A DNA stretch of 64,000 nt, taken from the NCBI GenBank assembly GCA_029256185.1, contig JAQSYI010000029.1:90305-154304 (forward strand), written 5' to 3'. Shown here in pieces: positions 42,121-51,371 of the stretch. A program made the translations under genes and the position numbers. The first letter of the stretch is position 1, and each line of letters begins with the position of its first letter. This DNA comes from Paenibacillaceae bacterium (GTDB lineage Bacteria; Bacillota; Bacilli; Paenibacillales; NBRC-103111). Below the pieces are notes generated by a model, which searched no databases, was not told where the DNA came from, and worked only from the letters and a program-made list of their open reading frames with translations.

Positions 42121-43113
42121 CTATTCAACCACCGCACTGAACACATGTACACCGTTCGGCGCTGAGCGGCGGAGCTGGCCTTTTTTCTCCAGATGAACCA
42201 GATGGGCAATCGTCTCCGACATGGCGAAGCGCTGCTGATGAATAGTCAGCCGTGTACCGAACAGCCTCGTGCAGCAATCGAAGGCCGTGCAAGGAGCCTC
42301 CGCCACATGGGCGCGCATGATCGCAAGCCGCTTCTCATGATGGACGACAAGCTCACCGCATCTGCCCGCAAAATGCCCGAAGCTGTCACGGTGCCCCGGA
42401 TAGGCCAGCTTCACCTCATAGCTTCCCAGCACCCCCAATCCGGCGGTAAATTCCGCCAGAGGGTCTTCCTCCATGCGGGGCATATAGCTGATGTTGGGGG
42501 AGATCCTGGGCAGCACCGCGTCACCGCAGAACATCTCCTGCGAATCCTTGCCATAGAAGGACATATGCCCTGCCGCATGCCCGCCCGTCTCCACCGCCTC
42601 ATAATGACTGTCCCCCAGCCGCAGCACATCGCCGTTACGAATCAGGGCCACCTCCGGACGGGGGGAAACAAGGGACACGAAGCCCGCCATATGGGGAATC
42701 ATGGCAGCCGCGGTCTCCCGGTCCATGCCATGATCCAGAAACAGCCGCCACAGCTCCTGCGTCAGAGCGTCATCGCCCCCCCACATTTCGTCGGCCTGCC
42801 TCTTGCCCCGCTCCGACAGGAACACAGGCGCGCCGCTTTTCTCCTGAAAGTAACCGGCCAGCCCGTAATGATCAGGATGGTGATGGGTCAGCACAATCCG
42901 CTCCACATCCCGGTAGCGGGAGCCGGTCTCCAACCACACCCGTTCCCACAGCGCCACAGCCTCATCCGTATGAATACCCGGATCCACCACCGTCCAGCCA
43001 TTGTCCCCGGCAATCAGATAGGCGTTCACATATTGCAGCGGATACGGCACCGGCACCCTCACCTGCCGGATCAGCGGATTGGGGGTAGCGACCAGACCGT
43101 ACAGAGCACTCAT
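42121..43113 (-). CDS. MBL-fold metallohydrolase
   Basis: 330 residues. Metallo-beta-lactamase fold: TVVDPGIHTD strand, metal site HHHPDHYG (77-84), HAAGHMSFY with the third His, and a SMLGGYEVKLAYPGHRDS-type loop (YPGHRDSFGHF) for the last His. A C-terminal winged-helix-like segment (~270-330, IAHLVHLEKKGQLRR) is common in the LACTB2-like group. It binds two metals and hydrolyses an unknown thioester or phosphoester. The gene overlaps the methyltransferase stop by 4 bp, so the two are coupled. Confidence 0.92.
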   Translation of the reverse strand: MSALYGLVATPNPLIRQVRVPVPYPLQYVNAYLIAGDNGWTVVDPGIHTDEAVALWERVWLETGSRYRDVERIVLTHHHPDHYGLAGYFQEKSGAPVFLSERGKRQADEMWGGDDALTQELWRLFLDHGMDRETAAAMIPHMAGFVSLVSPRPEVALIRNGDVLRLGDSHYEAVETGGHAAGHMSFYGKDSQEMFCGDAVLPRISPNISYMPRMEEDPLAEFTAGLGVLGSYEVKLAYPGHRDSFGHFAGRCGELVVHHEKRLAIMRAHVAEAPCTAFDCCTRLFGTRLTIHQQRFAMSETIAHLVHLEKKGQLRRSAPNGVHVFSAVVE

Positions 43114-43850
43114 CCCTGTCCCACCTTGCTCCCTACCATAATCAGACGCGGTGACTCCAGCAGATCGTAGGCCGATCCGTCATAATGGCCGTACACTGCG
43201 CCGATGCACAGACCGCTTTTTGCCATAAGCCGCCGGAAATCCTCCAGTCCGTACAGCCTCACCTGCTCCAGATAGCGGCGCTCCGGCTTGCCCGGCTCAG
43301 ACAGAGTGATCCGTTTGCGGGAGAAGCCGTTCTCAATGCTCCGCTGTTCGTCGATATGCGTACCTTCGTCCACCCGCTCCGAATGGGGCACCAGGTGCTT
43401 CTCCACATAAGAGGGATTCATAAAATCTATGATGAACCGGCCCGCCGGCCGGAGCACCCGGGCCATCTCCCCGATCACTCTGGCGTTCTCCTCATCCGTG
43501 TCAAAATAGCCGAACGAGGTGAATAAATTGACCACCCCGTCAAAAGGCCCATCCACAGGCAAGGTGCGCATATCCCCCTCCAGCCAGGTGATCCGGCCGC
43601 TCCCGTCCAGCCTGCGGGCCTCCCGCAGCAGGACCTTGGACAGGTCCAGCCCCGTCACCCGGTAGCCTGCATCCGCCAACGCCACCGAATGGCGCCCCAT
43701 GCCGCAGCACAGGTCCAGAATGCGGGAGTCCGCCGGCAGATCAAGCCATTGCGCCATCCTCCTGACCTCAGCCTGCGCCCCCTGGATGTCTCTGTGTTTA
43801 TACACCAGCAAATAATCCTGTCCGAAGCTTTCCTCATACCAAGCAGCCAA
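43110..43850 (-). CDS. Class I SAM-dependent methyltransferase
   Basis: 246 residues. TTG start with AGGAGG eight bases upstream. Motif I ILDLCCGMGRHSVALAD (~44-60) binds S-adenosylmethionine, with the acidic strand VTGLDLSKVLL and the DGPFDGVVNLFTSFGYF loop. Substrate unknown. Coupled to the MBL-fold gene, with which it may share a pathway. About 210 bp upstream holds only a short TTGYACCGGATA direct repeat and no gene. Confidence 0.92.
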   Translation of the reverse strand: MAAWYEESFGQDYLLVYKHRDIQGAQAEVRRMAQWLDLPADSRILDLCCGMGRHSVALADAGYRVTGLDLSKVLLREARRLDGSGRITWLEGDMRTLPVDGPFDGVVNLFTSFGYFDTDEENARVIGEMARVLRPAGRFIIDFMNPSYVEKHLVPHSERVDEGTHIDEQRSIENGFSRKRITLSEPGKPERRYLEQVRLYGLEDFRRLMAKSGLCIGAVYGHYDGSAYDLLESPRLIMVGSKVGQG

Positions 43851-44064
43851 AGCCGTTTCCTCCTGCCACTACCGATTTTCCCCATTGTACTTGGAAAAAG
43901 CCGCCGCCGCAATTCGTTGCCGCGTTATACCTCAGGAAGCCGCCCGCAATCCGTTATTGCACCGGATAAAATTCGTGATTGTACCGGATACACCACCACT
44001 CACGCAGCCGCTTCCGGTGAACTCCGTCCGTTGCTTGCCCGAATGCCCGCTGGAATTGGCTACC

Positions 44065-45849
44065 TTACGGCAAAACCAGGCTCCGCGCCAGCAGAGCCGC
44101 TGCTTCCGCCCGGGTGATCCAAGCCTCCGGACGGAAGGTGCCGTCCCCGTAGCCCTGCAGCAGCCCTTGGTCGGCCAAGGCTGCAACAGCAGTCCAGGAC
44201 CAGCGGGCGGGACTCATGTCCGTGAAGGAGAGCTTCCCGGACAGAGCCATCGCTTGCACCCTGTCGGAAGAAGAGGAACCGGAGAGGGAAACACTGAGCG
44301 CCCGCTGAAGCATAACGGCAAGCTGCTCCCTTGTCACGGGCTGCTCCGGCGCGAAGCTGCCGTCTTCATATCCGTCCACCAGCCCCATACTCCCCGCTTC
44401 CCCGATTTCTGCCCACCCCCAATATTCCGGGGGAACATCAAGGAAGCTGCCGCTTGAGGCGGCCGTGGTCTTGCCGTCAGCTGCGATCATGATGCTCTTC
44501 GCTGCGGCATTGATCCCGCTTGCAGCCGCCGCGCCGCCCGCTGCCGCCTCCGTCTCCGCAGACTGGCTTCCTGCCGCGCCTGCCTCCCCATTTGCGTCCT
44601 TGGCTTCCGTAACTGCCGCTTCCCCGCTCCCCATGCCGCGCAATGCCCGCACGAGAATCGCTGCCGCCTCCGCCCGCTTAAGCGGCTGCTCCGGGGCGAA
44701 GCTGGCGCTTGCCGTACCCGTCATCCAGCCCTTCTGCGCCACATCGCGGATGGCGGCTTCGGCCCAGTGGCCTGCCGTATCGGCATAATAGCTGCCGTTC
44801 AGCCAGGAGGCATAATACTCCCAGGTTTCCGCCGTCTCTTGGCTGAGGCACCAGATGCCTGTGCCGCGCAGCTGGTACTTGTGCACCAGATCCAGCTTCG
44901 CTTTGATGGATTGCTCGTTGTCGTACCAGACTGTGTAGGTGCCGGGTTCAAGCTGCCTGTAATTGACCAGGGGCCGTTCCCCTCCTGCCGTTACAGTAAA
45001 AGTAAAATAGGCGGACTCTTGGAACTGGTCATAACCGGGGATAATGCCGTAGCGCGCCGCCAATGCCTCCGCCGATTTGTTGGGGATTCCGGCTCCCGCA
45101 ATCCCTCCGCCCTGCTGCCAGAACCTTCCATAGAAAGGAATGCCCAGCAGCAGCTTGTCCGCAGGCACAGCCTTCAGCGCCTGCCGTACCGCTTGCTCCA
45201 CCCAAGGCAGCGACGCCACCGGACCTGCGGTAGAGTCCCCCTCCCAATGCTCGTCATAGGCCATCAGCATCAGATAGTCGCTGTATTCGGCCAGACGGGC
45301 CAGATCATAGGAGCCCTGCCAGCCTACGGTCCAGCTGTCCGGGTTGGCGGCCACCGCCACCGACAGCTCCGTCCCTGCCGGAAGCTTGGCCCGCAGCAGC
45401 CGCACCAGATCCGTATAAGCGTCCCGGTCCTGATCGGTCACATTCTCGATATCCACATTGACGCCATCAAGACCGTAAGCGGACACCGCCTCCGCAATCT
45501 GCGAGGAGAGCGCCTCCCGGTTGGCCAGCGCCTTGCGGCCAAGCTCCCGGTCCCAGTGGTTGCTCAAAAAGGGCACCACCTTCACGCCCCGCTCCTTCAT
45601 CGCAGCAACCAGCGCCGTGATATCGGAGGCCAACAGCAGCTCTCCCGAGGCAGTCAGGTCAAACAGGGTGGGCGATACCAGATTGACCGCATTGTTGGTG
45701 GCATCCACCTGATTGATGAAGGCCTCCTGTGTTCCAAAGTACAGATAGCCCATATTTAATTTGGCCGCAGAAAGAGACTCTGTACCGGCTGCAGCCAGAC
45801 TTGCCGTTAAGACTGCCGCACATAATGCCCGCTTGATGTATGTTTGCAT
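44065..45849 (-). CDS. GH18-like glycosidase with three SLH domains
   Basis: 594 residues, ATG behind GGAGG. Signal peptide 1-~28. A GH18 TIM barrel (~30-350) with YLYFGT, the active-site motif DGVNVDIE (128-135, Glu135 the acid), MAYDEHW and WYDNEQSIKAKLDLV, as in chitinase/YaaH-like spore or wall glycosidases. Three SLH domains (~360-415, ~470-530, ~540-594), split by an Ala-rich linker, bind the wall. It should cut GlcNAc-containing polymers (peptidoglycan or chitin) while staying anchored. The first Asp of the usual DxxDxDxE is Asn (GVNVDIE), which is common in YaaH-like proteins. Single gene. Confidence 0.92.
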   Translation of the reverse strand: MQTYIKRALCAAVLTASLAAAGTESLSAAKLNMGYLYFGTQEAFINQVDATNNAVNLVSPTLFDLTASGELLLASDITALVAAMKERGVKVVPFLSNHWDRELGRKALANREALSSQIAEAVSAYGLDGVNVDIENVTDQDRDAYTDLVRLLRAKLPAGTELSVAVAANPDSWTVGWQGSYDLARLAEYSDYLMLMAYDEHWEGDSTAGPVASLPWVEQAVRQALKAVPADKLLLGIPFYGRFWQQGGGIAGAGIPNKSAEALAARYGIIPGYDQFQESAYFTFTVTAGGERPLVNYRQLEPGTYTVWYDNEQSIKAKLDLVHKYQLRGTGIWCLSQETAETWEYYASWLNGSYYADTAGHWAEAAIRDVAQKGWMTGTASASFAPEQPLKRAEAAAILVRALRGMGSGEAAVTEAKDANGEAGAAGSQSAETEAAAGGAAAASGINAAAKSIMIAADGKTTAASSGSFLDVPPEYWGWAEIGEAGSMGLVDGYEDGSFAPEQPVTREQLAVMLQRALSVSLSGSSSSDRVQAMALSGKLSFTDMSPARWSWTAVAALADQGLLQGYGDGTFRPEAWITRAEAAALLARSLVLP

Positions 45850-45947
45850 CTGTTATGTACCTCCAAACTCTTCCGTATTACCATCAATAATATATAGAAG
45901 GGATTTAAGAGGTAAATAATCAAATAATGGAAAACGCTCATTGAACA

Positions 45948-47162
45948 TTACCGGGAATGTACAAGCTCCAGCAAGGAAGGCCGGTTTGCCGCCACCCATC
46001 TCATCCGCGCCGCTGTCTCGGGTATCAGTGCAGCCAATACTCCGCTGCCCTCCACCCCATCCTGAAATCTGCCCATAAAATGGAGAAAAACATCCAGACT
46101 GCGAAGCTGCATCAACAGCGGGACTGCCTCCCGTTCTTCCGCCGTCAGAGCAGCTTTGCTGCAAAAGCCTCTCCAGAAGCCCGTGAGCGCTGCCCACTCT
46201 GCACCGTTACGACCTGATCCAGCTCCAGAGCACTCCCCGCCGATATGGCATCCCCCATCCGCCAAGCACTCTGCGCCGCTATGACTTGCTGCATCGCCAG
46301 TCCACTTCGCGCCATTATGGCCTGACGCAGCCTCCTCACCGCCGCTCCCCCCTGATGGCAACAGCCCCCACAAGCATACCGCCGGCTCCATCGCCCGGAG
46401 ATCGCGGGTGGCAAATTCAAAGTCAAGCAGCGCCGCCAAGCCTCTGCCTTCAAGCGCTTCTGCTGCCAACGAAGCCGTCCCGGGATTGCGGGCCAGGGCA
46501 TTGGAGGCATTCAGATCCCCGTGAATCAGTTGGTGGGGCAGCTCCTTCAGTTTGACTGCTTCCTCTCCTATGCGCATCATCTCATGGGCAAGCAAGGCCA
46601 GATCGCCGCCGTAGTCCTGAAGCGCAAACGGAGGAGGGGGAGCCATGCAGAAGCGGATGGCCTCCGGCAGAGAGTATGTGCCGCCTGGCAGGCCCAGTTC
46701 ATAATAAGGGGGATATGCAGGGCGGGCATCCGTCCCAAGCTCCTCCAGCAGCCCGCTCATCCTGACAACCAGTTCTCCGGCTGCTGCGCCGAAGGCAGCT
46801 GCCTGCGCTTCTTCCCTGAAGTCCGGCGCACAGCCCTCGATATAACGGAATGCGGCGGCCAGCCTCCCCCCTTCCCTAAGCCGGATGACTGATGCTCCCT
46901 CCAATGACAGGACAGGCTCCGGAACGCGGAAGGATAGGGGAGAGCCGTTGCCAGGCCTGGACAACCGCCTCAGAACAGCATGCTCGAATTCCGCCTTGTC
47001 CACATCCTGGTGCGTATTGTAGCGGCGGAGCATATAAGATTTCTCCTCCACCGTTATTTTCACCGTCGTATTATTCATTCCGCCGGCACTTGCGGCAACC
47101 GCAAACTGCACGTTTCCGAAAAAGCGGGCAACCGCCTCCCTGATCCATTCCTGCGCATCCAT
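45948..47162 (-). CDS. Aminoglycoside-phosphotransferase-like kinase with a repeat insert
   Basis: 404 residues, ATG start behind AGGAGGG. APH/CotS-like kinase: YMLRRYN strand, catalytic loop QLIHGDLNASNAL (His-Gly-Asp) and metal site LLDFEFATRDLR. After the metal site (~258-315) comes a low-complexity insert of degenerate units SGHNGAKW / SHSGAECLAD / GCHIGGEC / GRNGAEW. The real C-terminal helices then follow (FWRGFCSKAALTAEER). The insert is Gly/Cys/His-rich and not usual in the family. It is last in the tetR-ATPase-permease operon, 92 bp after the permease. It phosphorylates an unknown hydroxyl; with an exporter it may take part in drug resistance, but this is inference. Confidence 0.87.
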   Translation of the reverse strand: MDAQEWIREAVARFFGNVQFAVAASAGGMNNTTVKITVEEKSYMLRRYNTHQDVDKAEFEHAVLRRLSRPGNGSPLSFRVPEPVLSLEGASVIRLREGGRLAAAFRYIEGCAPDFREEAQAAAFGAAAGELVVRMSGLLEELGTDARPAYPPYYELGLPGGTYSLPEAIRFCMAPPPPFALQDYGGDLALLAHEMMRIGEEAVKLKELPHQLIHGDLNASNALARNPGTASLAAEALEGRGLAALLDFEFATRDLRAMEPAVCLWGLLPSGGSGGEEAASGHNGAKWTGDAASHSGAECLADGGCHIGGECSGAGSGRNGAEWAALTGFWRGFCSKAALTAEEREAVPLLMQLRSLDVFLHFMGRFQDGVEGSGVLAALIPETAARMRWVAANRPSLLELVHSR

Positions 47163-47254
47163 GCGTAACCCTCCTGCATTTTGCTTAATCTTCCCCGTGA
47201 ACTTTATACATCTTGAATATCTTTACATTTCTCGTACCTGTACATTTCCCATAG

Positions 47255-48412
47255 CTATCCAACCCGCATATGCCGCCTGCGGAACAGCCACAGTCCCAGC
47301 GCCAGATAACAGGCGGCCACCGCCAGATTAAGCGCCAGCTCCACGCCGATATCCCCAATGGTGGCGCCAAAATTCAAGGTTTGGTTCAGAGCGGATACCG
47401 ACAGGGACAAAGGAAGCAGGTCGTTCAAGCCAAATGCAGCGCCGCCTAAGGAGAACAGCTCCAGCGGGGGCAGCGGAAAGAAAATGCCCGCAAAGAACAT
47501 AACCAGGAAATAAGGCACCATGCCCACCGTCATCACATCGAACAAGGAACGCATGAAGCTGACCGCAACGAGCGTCAGCCCCAGCACCCCCACCATAGAC
47601 ACCAATCCTGTAAGCAGCACGGCCTGCAGCTCCCCCTTCCACGTGAAACCGCACAGCCGCGCAGCAGCCAGTGTCAGCACGAAAGAGGCGAGGCCCAGGC
47701 CAAGCTGCACCAGGCTGATTCCGCCGATCATCTCGCCGGCCTTCAGCCGGGACAGCTTCAGCCGCAGCATCGTCCCTTTCTCAATCTCCCGGATAAAAGC
47801 GGCACCGGCCGTAAACAACACATTCAAAAAGGCCAGCACCACCAATCCGGGAATATAGTAGTCGAAATCCGTCAGCGCCTCCCCGCTGCCGATCAGTTCC
47901 TCCTGAAGGACCAAGGGCGGATTCACGAGAGAGACCTGCTGCATGTACGTCTCTATTTCAGTTGCCAAATATATGGACGCCAGCGCGTATTGATTGTTGC
48001 GCGGGTCGCCGTACAGCTTATACGGAGCTGCGGAGAACGGCTTTCCTGCAGCGGCTTGCTCCAGCGCTTCACTTGTTCCTGCGGACAGCACGACAGCCGC
48101 ATCCCGGGAACGCTTTTCCAGCAGCACGATGGTATCCTGCAGCTCTTCTGCCCGGGGAAAATTCAGCCGGAACAAGGGAGTGCCGTCCGGATAAGCCGCT
48201 GCCTCCAGCTGCCTGACCAACGCCGCTCCATGGCCAGCGGCTCCCGGGCCGTCCAGATTAAATACATCTATCCGGAAGCTGGAATTTCCTCCGCCATAGC
48301 CCGCATACAATACGAACACGAAGCACGGGGCAAAAAACAGGGTGAACACCAGCAGCTTCCAATCCCTCACCGTTTCCAGCAGCGACTTCCAGGTGTAAGC
48401 CAACAGTCTCAT
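47255..48412 (-). CDS. ABC-2 type transporter permease
   Basis: The ATG at 48412 (MRLLAYTWKSLL) overlaps the ATPase stop by 4 bp and has AAGGGG nine bases upstream. 385 residues. Helix at ~20-38, an extracellular region (~40-165), then five helices in the ABC-2 domain (~165-375), with DYYIPGLVVLAFLNVLF and FAGIFFPLPPLE. It forms the channel of an efflux pump with the ATPase at 48409-49377. A TetR gene is upstream, so export of a toxic compound or lipid is likely. Confidence 0.93.
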   Translation of the reverse strand: MRLLAYTWKSLLETVRDWKLLVFTLFFAPCFVFVLYAGYGGGNSSFRIDVFNLDGPGAAGHGAALVRQLEAAAYPDGTPLFRLNFPRAEELQDTIVLLEKRSRDAAVVLSAGTSEALEQAAAGKPFSAAPYKLYGDPRNNQYALASIYLATEIETYMQQVSLVNPPLVLQEELIGSGEALTDFDYYIPGLVVLAFLNVLFTAGAAFIREIEKGTMLRLKLSRLKAGEMIGGISLVQLGLGLASFVLTLAAARLCGFTWKGELQAVLLTGLVSMVGVLGLTLVAVSFMRSLFDVMTVGMVPYFLVMFFAGIFFPLPPLELFSLGGAAFGLNDLLPLSLSVSALNQTLNFGATIGDIGVELALNLAVAACYLALGLWLFRRRHMRVG

Positions 48413-49377
48413 TCCCTTAAGCCCCTTCCCGTCATGGAAATAAACACATCCTCCAAGCCTGCCTTGCGGATCCTGATATCCTGGACCGCCACGCCGCACT
48501 CCTGAAGCCGCCGCTTCAGCTGTCCGGCCAGCTCATAGGGAGAAGAACCGCTCACCCGGATAACCCCTCCCTGCTTCGCCAGCATGGGGAATTCCTGCGC
48601 CAGCAGCGCTTGCAATTCCCCTGTGAAGCAACCCGGATCGGCAAGGGAGGCCTCCACGAAATCATCTGCAAACAGGCTGCGGATCAGCCGTTCGGGTGTG
48701 TCTTCCGCCAATACCTTGCCCCGGTCCATAATCGCCGCCCTGTCTGCTGTTTTCTCCACTTCCTCCATGTCATGAGTGGTAAGGATGACCGTTTTGCTCC
48801 CGGACAGCCCCTTCAGGAACTCCCGGACCATAAGACGGCTTTGCGGGTCCAGCCCGGCGTGGGGCTCATCTAAGATCACCACCTGAGGATCATGCATAAG
48901 GGCCAGCATGATATTGAGCCGCCGCTTCATCCCGCCCGACAGGCTGCCTGCGATGGCCTTCTTCTTCTCTGCCAATCCCAGGGCGTTAAGCAAATGCTCC
49001 CCTCTCTTACGGGCCGCCGCGCCGGGAATATTATGCATGGCCGCCATGAACAGCAGCTGCTCCCAGACGGTCAGCCCCTCCCAAATCACCAGCTCCTGGG
49101 GACATAAGCCTATATGCCTCAGGCCGGAACCGGAACCTGTACGGGAGCTGCCGCCGCTTAACCTCACGCTCCCTTCATCCGGCTCAAGCAGACCTGCAAT
49201 CATCCTGATCAGTGTGCTCTTGCCGGCTCCGTTGGGACCAAGGATGCCATACAGCTGACCTACTCCGATCCGCAGCGTGATGTGGTCTACCGCCGTCAAA
49301 CCGCCAAAGCGCTTGGTCAAACCGTTCAGCTCCAGCACGTGACGCTCCGCCGTTCCTTCTGTGATTTCCATGCTCAT
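48409..49377 (-). CDS. ABC transporter ATP-binding protein (drug-exporter type)
   Basis: Start taken as the ATG at 49377 (MSMEITEGTAER); the ATG six bases later is equally possible, and the frame runs back to 49410. 322 residues. Walker A GPNGAGKST, signature SLSGGMKRRLNIML, Walker B VVILDEPHAGLD and H-loop TTHDMEE, all in the first ~225 residues. The C-terminal ~90 residues are the DrrA-like extension. It couples ATP hydrolysis to the ABC-2 permease. The tetR gene ends ~39 bp upstream. Confidence 0.92.
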   Translation of the reverse strand: MSMEITEGTAERHVLELNGLTKRFGGLTAVDHITLRIGVGQLYGILGPNGAGKSTLIRMIAGLLEPDEGSVRLSGGSSRTGSGSGLRHIGLCPQELVIWEGLTVWEQLLFMAAMHNIPGAAARKRGEHLLNALGLAEKKKAIAGSLSGGMKRRLNIMLALMHDPQVVILDEPHAGLDPQSRLMVREFLKGLSGSKTVILTTHDMEEVEKTADRAAIMDRGKVLAEDTPERLIRSLFADDFVEASLADPGCFTGELQALLAQEFPMLAKQGGVIRVSGSSPYELAGQLKRRLQECGVAVQDIRIRKAGLEDVFISMTGRGLRE

Positions 49378-49416
49378 CCCCCTCGCTCCAATCCGGTCAG
49401 GCTTCACCATGCCGCT

Positions 49417-50082
49417 CTAATCCCGGCCGTTTCTCATCATGCCGCTCAAATAATGGAGGGCTGCATGCCGGTTATCGGCATCCTCCGGCGGCATAAAACC
49501 GATTACCCGAAAGACGCTGAGCCCGACAATGATTGCAAGCAGCCCGTACGCCTGATCCCAGGGCTGTCCAGCCGGGAGTTCCCCGCTGTTCATGCCATGG
49601 CGGAACAATCGGGCGATTCCCTCCGCATCCTTGCCGTATATCCGGCTGATGGCCTCCTGGGCGGCAGGGTCCGTCGCCGCAAGTGAAAAAAACTGGATGA
49701 ACAATCTGGCCTTGCTCTCTGCCGGAATATGCATGGCCTGCGGCCCGTCGGCCGGATTCACATTCAGTGCCTGCGGCTCCTCCTCGGTGTCAAGCGGCGG
49801 CAGCGCGTGCCTGAGCACCTCCTCCAGCATCGAGGCAGAAGTCATCCCTTCCGCTATGCCTCCGGCGGTTTTCACGCTGTAATAGGAGAAGAACGCCTTC
49901 AGACATTCCAGCACCAGCTCCTGCTTGCTTTTGAAATAATACGTGACTACACCCTTGGAGCAGCCTGCCTGTACAGCCACCATATCCAGAGTAACCCGGC
50001 TGATTCCGTTGTCGCTGATACATATCAATGCCGCATTGATAACAGCAGCTTTACGGATGGATTCCACCCCTGTTTTGGGCAT
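49417..50082 (-). CDS. TetR-family transcriptional regulator
   Basis: 221 residues. N-terminal helix-turn-helix (~12-58): AALICISDNGISRVTLDMVAVQAGCSKGVVTYYFKSKQELV. The rest is the helical ligand-binding and dimer domain. AGAGG is six bases before the ATG. First gene of the exporter operon, so it probably represses it and itself. A candidate operator lies 25-45 bp before the start. Confidence 0.94.
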   Translation of the reverse strand: MPKTGVESIRKAAVINAALICISDNGISRVTLDMVAVQAGCSKGVVTYYFKSKQELVLECLKAFFSYYSVKTAGGIAEGMTSASMLEEVLRHALPPLDTEEEPQALNVNPADGPQAMHIPAESKARLFIQFFSLAATDPAAQEAISRIYGKDAEGIARLFRHGMNSGELPAGQPWDQAYGLLAIIVGLSVFRVIGFMPPEDADNRHAALHYLSGMMRNGRD

Positions 50083-50107
50083 GGGACACCTCTCTACTTG
50101 TTATTTT

Positions 50108-50126
50108 AAACCGACCAGTCGTTATA
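50108..50126. promoter_or_regulatory. Candidate TetR operator
   Basis: TAAACCGACCAGTCGTTATA is an imperfect palindrome centred on CGAC-CA-GTCG (7 of 9 positions match). It overlaps the minus-strand -10 region (TATAAC) of the tetR operon and matches the style of TetR-family operators. Confidence 0.48.
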
Positions 50127-50296
50127 AATAAAATTGTAAATGCTTGTAAGGTGCTTTGTCAATGCCTTTCATTCTCCTTACTTGGAGGTAAGTAAGGCAC
50201 AAACTTTTCAGTTCTTCCCAGCAGCCGGAAGATTGATTATAATGGCTTCGTACCTTGTTTTGCTTAGTCTGTCATCTACAAGGAGGAGTTAGAGCA

Positions 50297-51283
50297 ATGC
50301 CTTACCAAGCCGAAACCAACCGTTACAGCTCCATGGTATACAACCGCTGCGGCCGCTCCGGCCTGAAGCTTCCCGCCATTTCCCTTGGCCTGTGGCATAA
50401 CTTCGGCGGTGTCGATACTTACGAGAACGGACGCGCCATGCTGCGCAGAGCCTTTGACTTAGGGATCACCCACTTCGACCTGGCCAACAACTACGGTCCT
50501 CCCCCTGGCTCAGCCGAGGAAATGTTCGGAGCCATGATGGGAAGCGACCTTGCCCCTTACCGGGACGAGCTGGTCATCTCAACCAAGGCGGGATATTACA
50601 TGTGGCCCGGACCGTATGGAGAATGGGGTTCCCGGAAGTACCTGGTCTCCAGTCTGGATCAGAGTCTGAAGCGCATGAAGCTGGATTACGTGGATATTTT
50701 CTATTCCCACCGTCCCGACCCCAATACCCCAATCGAAGAGACCATGATGGCTCTGGATCAGGTCGTACGGCAAGGCAAGGCGCTGTATGTGGGGATTTCC
50801 AGCTATACGGCCGAACAGACGGCGGAAGCTGCGGGGATTCTGAAGCAACTGGGCACTCCCCTGCTCATTCATCAGCCTTCCTATTCCATGCTGAACCGGT
50901 GGATTGAGCACGGACTTCAGGACGTGCTGGAGGAGAACGGCGTGGGCAGCATCGCCTTTTGTCCGCTGGCACAAGGGCTGCTGACGAATAAGTATGTGAC
51001 AGGCATCCCGTCGGATTCCCGCGTGGCGAAGAACGGATTCCTGAAGGAGAAGGATGTCACTCCGGACACCATCGCCAAGGTAGTCAGCCTGAATCAAGTG
51101 GCCCAAGCCCGCGGCCAATCCCTGGCCCAGATGGCCCTGGCCTGGACCCTGCGGGGAGGACGCCTGACCTCCGCGCTAATCGGAGCAAGCCGGGTCAGCC
51201 AGATAGAGGAGAATGTGGCCGCTCTGGCCAATCTGAGCTTCAGCAGCGAAGAGCTGGCGCGGATTGATGAGATCCTGAGGTAA
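50297..51283 (+). CDS. Aldo-keto reductase (YghZ / glyceraldehyde-3-phosphate reductase type)
   Basis: The ATG at 50297 has AAGGAGG nine bases upstream. 328 residues. Aldo-keto reductase barrel: catalytic Asp and Tyr in FDLANNYGPPPGS, Lys in VISTKAGY, His in YSHRPDPNTP, and an NADPH site near the end (TSALIGASRVSQIEENVAAL). YYMWPGPYGEWGSRKYL and GLWHNFGGVD are typical of the YghZ group, which reduces L-glyceraldehyde 3-phosphate and methylglyoxal. It probably detoxifies reactive aldehydes. Divergent from tetR with 214 bp between; the operator there could affect both. Confidence 0.93.
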   Translation: MPYQAETNRYSSMVYNRCGRSGLKLPAISLGLWHNFGGVDTYENGRAMLRRAFDLGITHFDLANNYGPPPGSAEEMFGAMMGSDLAPYRDELVISTKAGYYMWPGPYGEWGSRKYLVSSLDQSLKRMKLDYVDIFYSHRPDPNTPIEETMMALDQVVRQGKALYVGISSYTAEQTAEAAGILKQLGTPLLIHQPSYSMLNRWIEHGLQDVLEENGVGSIAFCPLAQGLLTNKYVTGIPSDSRVAKNGFLKEKDVTPDTIAKVVSLNQVAQARGQSLAQMALAWTLRGGRLTSALIGASRVSQIEENVAALANLSFSSEELARIDEILR

Positions 51284-51309
51284 GGAAACGAAGAGCAGCG
51301 CAATGAAAA

Positions 51310-51349
51310 AGCAAGCCCGCTTTCCTAAGATCAGGGGAGCGGGCTTGCT
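51310..51349 (-). terminator. Terminator between aldo-keto reductase and transglutaminase-like gene
   Basis: AGCAAGCCCGCT (51310-51321) pairs with AGCGGGCTTGCT (51338-51349). The T-run is on the minus strand (TTTTTCATT), for the transglutaminase-like gene; it may also act weakly on plus. Confidence 0.78.
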
Positions 51350-51371
51350 GTGTATGAACAATTTCCTTAAC

